A stretch of 64,000 bases of DNA, from assembly GCF_042453785.1 (NCBI RefSeq), contig NC_091671.1:9184001-9248000 (forward strand), read 5' to 3'. The DNA comes from Malus domestica (taxonomy: Eukaryota > Streptophyta > Magnoliopsida > Rosales > Rosaceae). Position numbers and translations under genes: made by a program. Below the pieces are notes generated by a model that ran no database searches, was not told the DNA's origin, and saw nothing but the letters and a program-made list of their open reading frames with translations. Positions 34,372 to 45,701 of the stretch are shown in pieces; positions within the stretch are counted from its first letter, which is position 1, and every line of letters starts with the position of its first letter.

Positions 34372-34579
34372 CGAACTTGGATTATCTACCCTCCTATTTC
34401 AATGTCTTTCCCGTGCCCTCCTGTTTTGTTTGGTCACGGTTAATCCATGCTAACATTTTATATTATTTTTTATAAAAATAATAAGACAAAAAAAAATAGT
34501 AATATAAAATATCGACGTGATTTAACTGTGACCACACAAACAGGAGGGCACCGAATTGGGAGGACAGAGAATCCAAGTC
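34372..34579. mobile_element. MITE, Mutator-like, 208 bp
   Basis: Terminal inverted repeats GAACTTGGATTATCTACCCT and, on the other strand, GGACTTGGATTCTCTGTCCT extend to the shared GTGCCCTCCTGTTT. They are flanked by the 9-bp direct repeat CTTTTCTCT (34363-34371 and 34580-34588). Unit A lacks the element at the corresponding place near 6345. Non-coding. Confidence 0.8.
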
Positions 34580-36749
34580 CTTTTCTCTGTCTTCCTCTTG
34601 GGTCATGTCATCAAAGGACTTTTTTTTTTTTTTTTGCAGACCCACTTCAAATCGAATAGATGGAAACTACCAACTCATCTCTTGGAGGGTAACTTCTGGA
34701 GTTGTTAATTTTTGTGAAATATTTGATCTGGGTTTTTTTTTGGGGGGGGGGGGGGGAGTTTGAAATTAGATACTTAGTTTTTGAAATAATGCAATACAAT
34801 ATGATTAAAGAAAGAAGATTCTTATATGATCCACCTTTGTTCCTTATTTATTTTTAATATTTTTTTGTTTTCTAATTTCGCTTTGCATCCTTTTTATGTC
34901 CATCAGTTGGCACTCCATGTTTTAAACTAACTCTAAATCTTTGTTGCCAACTATTTTTTGTGTTTTTTGAATTACAGAAAATTTGCTAGGTTTAATTGTT
35001 TTTTAATTTTACGGTTTAATTGTTTTCCCTTATTATGATCGAGTGGTAAATTAGTTGAATTCCACAGAGAACGAATAGCTAAATGCATTTTCTTAAATAT
35101 CTTGCAGTGGCACACTCTGGGGATTTGTTGTTTTCATGCTGTTTAATGTGAAACGTATGCATAAAACTAGAGAGGATTTATCTGTAGTCACCTTCAGTAA
35201 TATTAGTAGCTTGCGTATTTCATTACTCTGATACTCTTCTAGCTGCTAGTTGGAAGATCATAAATTCATAATACTATTATTGGTTTTGAAAACTCTAAAA
35301 TGTGACTGTTTTCTATGAACTATGACAGGGTCTAATCTTTATTTCTAGATTGCAATCATTCCAATTGTGGTTAGTACAGATTATACTCATCTCTTTTTCA
35401 GTTTCGGTTTGTCACATGTTCATAAAAACTAACTAAACTAACTGCAGTTGCAACAGAAGTATGCTTAACGAATCCACCATAATTAAAAATCTATGCAAAG
35501 GATTATTCAACTATTTTGCTTAAGAATTTTCAGTTCAATGTCCCAATAAATGAATATTAAATTGGCTTTAATTCGAAAAAAAAAATCCATTGCAAGTGTA
35601 TAGTAAAGCAAAGAACCACAATCTTTTAATTTACTTTTTCTGCTTTAGAGTATGGGTCCCTTTCCTTCTCTAAATCCCAATTTTTAACTTCATTTCAAAG
35701 GCCATTACATTGCAAATGCCTCTTATTTTTTCATTGAAGTATACATCTTAAGTTGGAACAGGGAAAATCCATTCTGGCCAATCATCCAGCCAACAAAGAT
35801 TTACTCCAACTCCTTTCAAAGTCTTAATCACATTTCACAAAAGTTCATTACTTTCATTTCGAACGATTGGATTGCCGATCACTAAATCTTTTTTAGAATG
35901 TACCTTTATCTAGAAAGCACTTGATTTCAATTCTTCTTGACAAAAATTAATTGTTTCGATTAACGTTGTCTAATTGGAGCCCAAAGGGTTTTGGGTCATT
36001 GCAGGTGAGCCCAAAGAGAAAAAAAAAAATAGGCCGAGAGAGGGAGCCCAAAAGGGCTTGGGTTAGGCCCAAAAGATACCGCAGCAGTGCTGGGTGTGTT
36101 CGTCGGGGAAGAAAGTCGGCGCCACTGCTTCAGGCTTCCGTGCTTTCAGACAATGGTGCTTGGGGTGAGTCTATAGGTCGTGGGAGACCTCGAAGGTGAA
36201 CAGAGATTTGAAAAAAAATCTCAACATTCTTTGTAAAACCCTAGAACTTCAAATCGGGTTTTCGAAAAATCTAATGAAATTCAATCGATGTCGGGGACAA
36301 GCTTCAGGCCATCAAACATGGTGACCCGAGGTGTGAGGATGGGCTGCAGGCCATCTTGCGATGGTGGAGACGTCATGAAGGGCGTCGGGTTTCTGGGTTT
36401 TAACCCGGAGCCTGCAGATCCGGCTTGGGAACTCGATGTGGCCATCCAAGCTTCAGGCTTGGTTTAAGATGCAAGGTCATGGGTTCGAAGAACCCAGACT
36501 GTGATTCCCGATTTCGTTTTTTTTTTTCCAATTCAAATATAATTCAATTCAAAGAATATTCAATTCAATATTTTAATAAAAGTACATATATTTGATGCAA
36601 TTCATGGCAAATATCAAATTCATATAATTCATCAATTATGAATATAATGCATACACAATTTAGGTAGAATCTAAAATTCGAAAAACGTAAAGTTGGGTCA
36701 TGCATTATGATATACTTTCCCTGTTTTTGTCAATTGTTTTATGTTGTAG
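34580..36749. other. Intergenic or intronic DNA of unit B
   Basis: This is collinear with 6346-8506. It contains a T/G homopolymer run at 34732-34756 and the GC-rich island with the small frame 36288-36467. No further gene was recognised. Confidence 0.5.
36288..36467 (+). other. Small open frame (59 codons), copy B
   Basis: Paralogue of the frame at 8044, beginning MSGTSFRPSNMVTRGVRMG and ending IQASGLV, with the same start, stop and length. The differences from copy A are mostly amino-acid changing. Function unknown; likely part of an inserted repeat. Confidence 0.3.
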
Positions 36750-36826
36750 CATACATGAATGATTTGGTACGGTTAGAGAGGGAAAGGAACATAAGGCCGG
36801 ATCCAGAAATTGATGCATTTATGAAG
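36750..36826 (+). pseudogene. PDR/ABCG transporter exon fragment (copy B)
   Basis: A 77-bp exon with AG and GT borders encoding [20 protein letters not shown] then MK. This is closer to the PDR/ABCG31-32 consensus than copy A, which carries Thr and Leu at two of these positions. It is an isolated fragment without the rest of the nucleotide-binding domain. Confidence 0.52.
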
Positions 36827-37034
36827 GTTTGTTATTATAAATTAATTTTGACACAAGAAAAAAGAAAGAATTGAATTTCGCATTTTGTGATTGTTTTAGT
36901 TTAACTAAAGTTTTAATTTTATTTTGGTCATTTTCATTGCAGAGTTTGCAAAAAAGAAAGAATTGAATTTTGGATTTTGTAATTGTTTTAGTTTAATTGA
37001 AGTTTTTATTTTATTTTGGTCCTTTTCATTGCAG

Positions 37035-37196
37035 AGTTTGCAATTGGGGTGTGTATACGCGTGTTCTGTATGTTGTCCTGAAACATGTGATCATATTTAC
37101 CTTTTTGATAATGACTATGATGATACAAAACATATCTACAGGAAATCCATGCGTTGCAGATTCCCATATGATCAGAGAGGTCGACTTATCTTGGAG
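37035..37196 (+). other. Unrecognised exon-like open block, copy B
   Basis: Paralogue of 8792-8953, with the same 162-bp length, AG acceptor, GT donor and open phase-0 frame (DNDYDDTKHIYRKSMRCRFP). The duplicated upstream acceptor is also conserved. Family unknown. Confidence 0.35.
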
Positions 37197-37522
37197 GTAA
37201 TGCTAATCAAAATATGCTACCAACCACCAGTCTCATCTCTCTAATTCCAGCATGCTTTTATAGTGTTGCCCTGGATCACATATGATGGTGGTATGCTCTC
37301 CATTGTTGGACGTCTTTAACTTCTTTTTCATTTTGCTTGATAGCCATTTATACCCTGGAAAGCAATAAATATGCCGTGTTGCAAACAAGCACATAAAAAA
37401 GCGTAACTTTGATTTGGTGGTTTTTATAAGCTCAGGATCTTTTCTATATCGAAGATTGATTTTTCTATCTTAACCATTTGCTAGATAGGAAAATTGCCTG
37501 AGATAGTTCCCGCTTAAATCAT

Positions 37523-37570
<48 letters not shown>

Positions 37571-40149
37571 AGAGACATGATTCAAAATTAACATCACAAA
37601 TATTGTTGATGCCACATCTTTTGTTGAGAAGTCATGAAACAAAAGACATGTTGCTAAGATCCTGAAAGATTGAACAATATTTGAACAGTCAGTGCTTGGA
37701 TAAATAGTAGAAGACACGTGCATGAGGTAGCACAGAGGAAAATCCTTCCCGCTTCTTCCATGCTCTGGCCTCTGCCGCTTCCAGCTCCGAACTCGGATCT
37801 GAAGGCCTCATGGGTATATTCGCTCACACTTCTCTCTCTTATTTCCCTGCTAATCATTCCAAATTTTATTTTTGTGTGGAATTTTAAATTTTGAAATCAG
37901 GGTAGATTACAACCATGTGTTACACATTTGGGATTTTGAGTACATATAGTATTTCTAAGTTTTCCCTCTTTGTTTTAGAGATAATCAACTGTTATTAAGC
38001 TGTTTTCGTAGTGATTATAACTTCTTTTAGAACTAATGAATCAAGTGATAGCAAGATAAGCTAATCGAAACAGCACAAATATGAAGGAAAATAAGTTCTG
38101 CTTTCTTAAGGTTTCAAATTTTTTCAAGTTTGGAGGCTTATGTGAATCTCTAACAATTGTTCAAATTGTTGTATCCAAGTATGCATTATACATTCAATTG
38201 AGCCAATGAAGCATGTGTGCCAACAAATTTTGAAGAGTTTGGCTTGGTTTTCTCTCTTTGGTCTTTAATATTTAAGTGTGAGACACCTGTTTGTTCACTA
38301 ATTGAGACCCTTCCCTAAGTTTTTAGTAGATATTGTGTAATTTGCTTTTATGAGCACTTCTTTAAGCTGTCAAATCCCCAAAATGTACAAGGAGATATCA
38401 AGTTTAAAAAGTCACGAACTGTGATCAAACCAAATGCAGTGAAATTAGGGATTTTACACTTGAAAAACTTAGTTAGCTTTAGACCATAGGATTAGCATTT
38501 TGCATATATGAGTATCATTGACTTGCTCATTTTATTTTTCTGGATAAGAAACAAACTATTATTGAAGGGAGAAGAAAGTGTACAAAAACAAAGTTTCTGT
38601 AAGCTTGCACTCATATACCTAATATTTTAATTTCTTTTCTTGGCAGGTATTTTCTCTGATATTAGAGGCTATTACTTGGTGCTCTACGCTGAATGACCTA
38701 TTTTTGAGAAAGGCATGGATTACTTTCAGGCATTTTCCATACACAATTGGATCATGATAATATTTTGAGGCAATTCAATTTATTCCACATGTGAATAGTT
38801 TTGAATTCAAAGTTTAGTTTTTCGATTTCAATCTGGCATATGATATTTGAATAGCAGAAGCATTTTCTGTGTCATTTTAATTTTCTGAAAGTTAACTAAG
38901 TGAAACAATATTTTGTCATTTTTCTTCAGGTAAATAAAATAATGTTTCGTAATCTTTATGTAAGTACTATTGTCAATCCAAAGCCACAAGAAATACCATT
39001 CAAAAGGGACTCAAGAAAAGCGATATTGTCGCTAGAACTGAATATGAATGGTTTCTTATAGCATGTATATCCATATATAGCAAGCAAAGTTTCACTTCAT
39101 TGGTTTTTAGATGCTAGACCGTCTTTTTAGTTACTTTCTATGGAAATTATTCATGCATGTTGTAGATAATGGTTTCAAAACCCGCAACAAAGTGAGGGCA
39201 AATTTTCTAGTTCAAACTAAACAAAGAACCAAATAAAAACCATTCAATCTCATGGTAAAATGCCATTCCATCAAATAAGAATGCAAATAAACATAGAAAA
39301 CGGGACTAGCTACAACTAGAAGAATCAAATTTCTCATTGTCATAGACAGCCATAACAAATAATTTCATCCCAATAGCCATAATAAATAATTTCATCCAAT
39401 TTTATCATAAAGATTGGAGGGTTCGCAGTGACTCTATTCTTGAGCCATCTTCAATTCGGAACACACACAAGCGTCGTCGTTCTCCTTTTTGAATGAAAAC
39501 TCTCAGACCACGTATAGTATATTAGTCCATTTTTGTGGCTTTAGAAACCCTATAATTATTTTGATCGAATGCAACTTAGTAGAAGGAAGTAGGGTGTTAA
39601 AATGACAGAAATAACCCTGAACACAAGTCATGTCACTCGCACATGACTTACTTTGAATGGAAAACTTAACGGAATTAGGATGAGATGACAAATTGATGAT
39701 ATGAGAAAGTTGGTATGAAAAATTACTTAAAATTTTAGTTTATTTGACAAATTGAAAAATATGTACAAAGTTTATATGAGATTTCAAAAATTTTCCTTTT
39801 TCCCAAATTATCTATTCTGAAGTTAGGAGCAATTGACCGTAGCTTAGCTATAGTCAAATCTTTGCCACTCAATTTCACACTATTTACAACAATGCCATCA
39901 AAATGGGGTTGGGTTGGGAGGGTAATTCTCAAAAGTTGAGAGGGTAATTTTGTCCGTATGGTTTAGAACGGATTGCGATGGGTTTAGACGCGTGCGCTGT
40001 CTTCTCATCTTTCACTCTTCCTGTTTCTGTCCTTGTCTACCGGAAAACCCACAATCTTTCATCTTCCTCTGCTTTTCCTCTCTCCCCGCTCCCCATATCC
40101 CTCGGCATGAAGCACACAAACCAAGTAGTCACGGTCGAAAGCCTCAAAC
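37197..40149. other. Intergenic DNA of unit B
   Basis: It contains the CT microsatellite at 37524-37566, the uninterrupted copia target site near 38236 and the exon-like frame 38647-38757. From 39447 onward the sequence is lost from unit A. 39960-40149 is GC-richer and pyrimidine-rich, like a promoter or leader of the next feature. Confidence 0.5.
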
Positions 40150-40999
40150 ATGGCGGAGGCGAAATGGAGGTGCAGTGACGGTCGACAACTGCCTCCGGTG
40201 TCGATGATTTTGGCCGTCAGAAAGCGTCCTCGCTCCGATTATGGTATGTTGAATTTCTCGATTCTCCCTTTATTTGAGTCTCCTCTCTCCTTTTGCGTTT
40301 GTTTAGGGTTTATAAATTAGGGTTCTTAGGGATTTTAGGGTTTTCTCGCTTTTTTTTTTCTTCAGAAATTGCACTGTATTTCTCAGATCGGAGCTGTTCT
40401 TATTTTGAAAAAATTGGACTAATGTTGATTTTAGCTTTCGTCTTTCTGGTAATTACTCTGAACCCCCAAAAGATTTGAAATTTCTGGTAATTGTTCTCAT
40501 TGTTTTTGACAATTTGTATAAATTGCTGCCATTGTGTTGTGAAGTGTTATGAGTATTTCAAAGAACACCGATTCTATCAATTGCAATTCTGCAGATGACT
40601 AATGAAAAAAAAACGCCTAGAAAACACCATCGGATGATGTTTTAATCAATTGAGAAAAGTGTAATTACTCACATTTTAACAAATTAAGGTTTCTTATTTC
40701 ACTTCTTTGCAGGAAGCTATTAATTTTGCATCAAGCGGAGAAGTGGCTGACGGTCAACGTAAGCTCATAGCTCTTGCAGCTGCAAGAGGAAACTCAAGTG
40801 CAGTAAATCCTCTGGTCACACAACTCACTAATGGACTTTTGGGTGATCTTCATGAGAAGGTTAATTTATCCACATTGGAGAATTTCTCATTATACAATTC
40901 TACTGAATTTTTTTTTCAAATTTAAATTTGAATATAAATTTTAAAATTTTGGTTTTGATTATGCAGTTCGTGGATTCTGTGCTGCTGTGGTATATTTAA
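40150..40999 (+). CDS. Unrecognised gene fragment with three plausible exons (unit B only)
   Basis: Exon 40150-40243 starts MAEAKWRCSDGRQLPPVSM and ends RKRPRSDYG at a GTATGT donor. Exon 40713-40859 (49 codons, AG/GT borders) encodes EAINFASSGEVADGQRKLIA and GNSSAVNPLVTQLTNGLLGD. Exon 40967-40999 reads FVDSVLLWYI and then stops. Exons two and three join in phase, but exon one does not join exon two in phase, so an exon is missing or the first is unrelated. Its clean splice sites and non-repetitive composition suggest a real host gene, now fragmentary. The equivalent in unit A was replaced by 17848-20141. I do not recognise the family. Confidence 0.4.
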
Positions 41000-42345
41000 A
41001 TGTTGCCGTCCTCCACTGTTTGAGCCTGGGCCTCCTCCACCACCGTAGTGGTATATTTTCTTAGGAGCCTACTTTGCATGAATTATTTTGTGTAATTGGT
41101 TGACTTAAATCTTTATTTGATCTAACTATTCCAATTTGGCTAATTTGTTTTTTAATTTTTTATTATATTGGAGTGGTATTTTGGGTATGCTATCTTTGGA
41201 TGCTTAGAAAGATAGTAATTTACTTTTGTGTTTGATTTTTCACTAATGGTATGTTGTGATGGGGTTTAGTAATTTTCAGTATTCTTCAATTATTTTGAAT
41301 TTGCAAAATCAAATAACTCGTGGAAATAAATTAATATTTCATTAATCTGTATGTAAGAGGACTTTACAATATGTCATCAAGTTTAGACCGACAACAATGA
41401 ATGGCAAACTTAGGATTAATGCCTCTATTAATTTGATGTTTTCTCATGGTCGAGAAATATATACAGCTGTCCTATTTATTGGACAACATCACTCATCCTC
41501 TATATTTAATATTAATTGCTTTTCTTAATCTATTTTTCCGTCAATCTTTTCTGCTACCTAATCTCATTTGTTTTTCGATTTTGTGAAATGTTTTGGAAGC
41601 GGGAGTGTTTGAAATGTATTGATGCTGATGATAGTGCCGAATTTGGTGACACTCCTCAACTAGCAGAGCAGTAACAGAGCTTCTTCCAACTCAAATTTAA
41701 TGATTCAAGCTGCGTAAGATTTGCATAACATTCCCAAGTTGTAGTCGATGTGCCTTAGTGGTTGAGTGCTTGACTAATGAATGTAACCACTAAGATTTGG
41801 ATTGTTTTTGGGGGGTAAGAAATAACATTGCTAATTTCGGATTTATGGGTTTGAATTTTTGTCGAGCATGTGATTCTTTGTTCTCTGTGTATTGATTGAC
41901 TGATGAAAAAATGTAGCCATAAAATATTGATTTTGACAATTTTGATTATGAGATCGCCTCTTTATATAATGTACAATTTTTGTAGTTGCCTTCAATGTTG
42001 TTGTCATTGGCTCGGGTGCTCAAAAGATCTATAAAATGTTGTTTTGCCAATAATGTGGGTATTGAGTTGAATATCATAAAAGTGAACATCTGTAACTATA
42101 GATCTGCAAATGTTTGGTAGATAGAGCAATTTGGGAATTTGTTACCTAAACATTGATGGATAACATGTAATCATTTTTTTTACGTGAATGTTGAATGTTG
42201 AATGCCTTATCGTTTTGGTTTTTAACATGCCATTGTTTATCTATATCCAAAATGAGTCTGAATCTTTTCAAATAAATGTTACTTTCTGATTTGAGAAATT
42301 GTAATTCACCTTTTATTGATCTTTTCCTATATATTTGATTTACAG
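41000..42345. other. Intergenic DNA of unit B
   Basis: This is collinear with 20142-21292 from about 41190. It includes the conserved open stretch ending KCIDADDSAEFGDTPQLAEQ (about 41597-41674). Nothing else is supportable. Confidence 0.45.
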
Positions 42346-42400
42346 AGCTCTTGGGTTGTCAATTGTGACTGGAAATTCTACTCCTCACATGGATCATAGG

Positions 42401-42892
42401 CAAGGTATTAAATATCGATGATATCGGAAATATCGATAGTCCAAAAACACAGAAATTTCGATGGAAATATCGGGATATTATCGATATCGATAAAAATTGA
42501 ATAAAAACCCTGGAAATTGTAAGAAAAACTTGGAAATTTTTATTGAAACTTTGCAGGATGTTTATTTAGTCAATTATCTATTAGTTTATCACAAAAAATT
42601 GGAAGGAAATGCATTGCATGATAGATATAACTTATTTAAGTTGATTATATAGCGAGCTGGCAAACATTGTGAGTGTAGAAAATATGTAGTAATTAATGAA
42701 AGAAGTTTAAACACACCATAATCATTTATATATAATGAATTAGTACAATATTTTACACTTTATACATTGCATGGTAAGATACATGAGTGACTTAGTAAGG
42801 TCTAAAATATCGATGATATCGGAAATATTGGTAGTCCAAAAACACGGAAATTTCGATGGAAATATCGGGATATTATGGATATTTTAGACCAT
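42401..42892. mobile_element. Mutator-like non-autonomous element, 492 bp
   Basis: It is flanked by a perfect 9-bp duplication GATCATAGG (42392-42400 and 42893-42901); unit A has a single copy at 21339-21347 with no insert. Its ends are imperfect inverted repeats (AAGGTATTAAATATCGATG versus ATGGTCTAAAATATCCAT on the other strand). A second direct copy of the left end, with GGTCTAAAATATCGATGATA, starts near 42808. Non-coding and rich in ATATCG. The duplication covers the last bases of the exon-like block 42346-42399 and the first base of its donor. Confidence 0.85.
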
Positions 42893-42901
42893 GATCATAG
42901 G

Positions 42902-44547
42902 TAAAAAACACTATTTTCTTTTCTTAGTACTTTTCCTTCAAATGTGTTTTATTCTGAGATTGTCTCTTTATATATTGTAAATTTCTAAAACTTATGCAAA
43001 CTTTAGAGCATATAGGAACGCAAATGTTTTCCATTTTAGGTACAAAGAACCAAATATGTTATCTATGTCTTCAATGAAATGCTTTAGTGTTATTGCTTTT
43101 AATTGTTTAGTTTTAACTAATGTTTGGATGCTTAAAAATATTATTCATTTGGTCTTTTTGAACCTGAACGGATAATCAAATTGGAATAGATTCTATTTTT
43201 TGAGTTCATTTTGCTTATCAATTTAACTTACTTCTTTGAACCAAATGCAAATTCCAATCTTGCATTGTTAAGCCCTGAAATTAGAACAAAAAAAATTGCA
43301 TGAAATTGAAGTTTTCTCTGATTGAGAACTCATTTTTCTTCTACTTGAAGTTTTCTCTGATTTTTGAATAATTTAGAAATGGGTATGTTAAATTGTGGGT
43401 TACGATTTCAAAATCCGCGGTCGAGCGTGGACATTATTCCTAGTATGAAACTTATTTTGCACAACCATTAACAAATTGTTTGCACCTTTACGCAATCTCC
43501 ATTAGAAAAGCCACAAGTTTCTCAACCAAGCAAATTGGCATCATAATATCCAACGGGTGCAAATTAGCCTTTTCTCATTTTTTAATTTTCTTTTGAAAAA
43601 CACCAAGGAGCAGGTGCAGCTAGCACCATTACTATGTCTGTCCAAAGATCAAATGCCCCTTTCTTTCTTTTTCTTCTGCAAAACGGCCACAGTACCCAAA
43701 CTCTTATTTTCTATAAGAAGCTTGCTAAAGACGAACTACCACATCAACTAAATGAACTACTTATATTATTGGGGTGATTTTTAGTCATCACCCTCAAGTG
43801 GTGGTAATGCTTACCATCTTATTTATTGTTGTTGTATGGGTTTAAATTTTAAGATTTGTTCCATCCAAGGTATTAAGCTCATATGATGATGATAAATAAG
43901 GTAGTGAGCATCACCATCATTTGAGTGTGGAGAACAAAAATATTCTTATGATATTGTACGCAAAAGGGGAAAATTTCCTAATTGCAAAAGCAAAATAGAG
44001 ATGTAATAATTAAAGAGTTTTTAAGCTCTTAATTAATGGTATTTAATTTGCTTGGTAACGAAAATTATTTGGGAGTCAGTCACCTACCGCATGCATGCAA
44101 AATGAAGGAGACAATTCATGGACCAAATTACACCACCATATCCTTTGGAACTTCACTTATAGCCCCATGTTCACTTGGAAGACATGAAAATTATGAACAA
44201 AATTGATTTTTCTCCTAACCATGCCAACTGGGTCATGATAAATTTATAACTCAATCAAGTTTATTTGCTTTGATAATTAATTTTTGAGGTAACAATTTAT
44301 GATGAGATTCATTAAATACTAACAATTAGAGGACAATATTAATTGGAGTGCGTTAAAGATAGGGCAATAAGTGACACAGCTATAAGTCACATTATCGTGA
44401 CATATCTTTGTACTAAAAACAAATTTGTTAGTATTCTGTTGATTGCCGTTGAAAAAATCTCTATCAATTGTAATAAATCTTAATTCAAATTCATTAATGA
44501 ACGGTTGAAAATTTTCATTTTTGTAGTTTTAATAGAAACTCTTTCAT
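42902..44547. other. Intergenic DNA of unit B
   Basis: This is collinear with 21348-22988. No coding region; AT-rich with short homopolymers. The frame 43557-43751 is a low-complexity Phe/Lys-rich stretch and was not called. Confidence 0.55.
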
Positions 44548-44716
44548 GCCACTTAGTACTACGGTCTAGTGGTATTATCTTCACTTGTAAGTTGGAGGTT
44601 TTGGATTCAATTCTTGTCAAAGACGAATTTGAATCACATTATTGTTAGCTCATTGTGAGACTAAGCCTATCCCCTTCCTCTTAGATAATATCATTTGTTC
44701 GAACAAAAAAAAATTA
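44548..44716 (+). mobile_element. SINE (tRNA-derived), copy B
   Basis: Paralogue of 22989-23162 with the same flanking duplication AAACTCTTTCAT (44536-44547 and 44717-44728). Its A-box region reads TAGTACTACGGTCTAGTGGT, closer to a tRNA-derived head than copy A. Same insertion event, inherited through the segmental duplication. Confidence 0.82.
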
Positions 44717-44984
44717 AAACTCTTTCATTGTCAAGATTAGTAGAATGACTGCTAAAACCATTGGATTATAATTCAGAATGCATATGGGAGAATATTGATA
44801 GCTACAATGCTAGAAAACCTTGATTTGTCATAGCCCATGGGCTTTAGTTGGGGTTAAAATTCTACAAAAAAATGGCCATTTGCAAACCCTATTAACCATA
44901 CCAATCAACTTGAACCCAATTCCCTTCACTTATATGGAAGAGTTCATATAAGTAACAGTCTGAGATTAGTCCATTTTCAATAAA

Positions 44985-45479
44985 CATGTCTAGTCAACTA
45001 GGTGTTTAGAAGAACATTGTTTAGCTTTAGATCACAATGAACTCTCGGTGTTTCACTATGGTTATGAAAATAATCCAGTGAATAATAGCAACACCAATAA
45101 CAATATCTAGCCCTTGAAGAAGATTTTATTCTTGGATGTATTGATCTCTTTCCTTTTCAATTACAGGAGATGGATGCAAATCATGCAACCACTCCTCTAA
45201 ACTCCTTTGGTGCATCAACTCAAAAACTAGAGCCTTGAAATCATCATCGAGAAAACATGCAGATATGACCTTGACGAGATTTTGATGCTTGAGATTTCTC
45301 AAAGCCTCATATTCGGCTATGAACCTCTTTGTTAAACACCTTCATATCTACAAGTACAAGCCGAGCTCTATTGTCAGTATAAACAACCACCTTGTATACA
45401 AACTCGAAATTGCCAACACCAGTCAAATTAGCTGAAGAAAACCGATCAGTGGCTTTTGATAAAGTAGCATATGACACTT
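44985..45479 (-). pseudogene. LRR-RLK kinase relic, downstream of the full gene (unit B)
   Basis: Paralogue of 23431-23924. It shows the same order of kinase remnants with several stops, including VYKG, the IVHCDLK-like region and the HNHSE block. Unit B keeps some residues lost in A (for example the Trp of the Trp-Leu-His region). Non-functional in both. Confidence 0.75.
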
Positions 45480-45701
45480 ACACTGATGGTGGTCAAGTCT
45501 GATAGGAACTAGATTTTAATTGATGTGAATATTACACAAAAATACCAAGTACAAGAAGTAGTAATACACTCTTCACACAATGAACCTCATTTGTGATTAT
45601 TTACATTGCAAACTTCCACATCTACTGTGGTAACATAAAAACTAGACTTCACAGGCAGTACACGAAATTTCCCTATCACAAAAGCACATAAAAAGGAGTT
45701 T

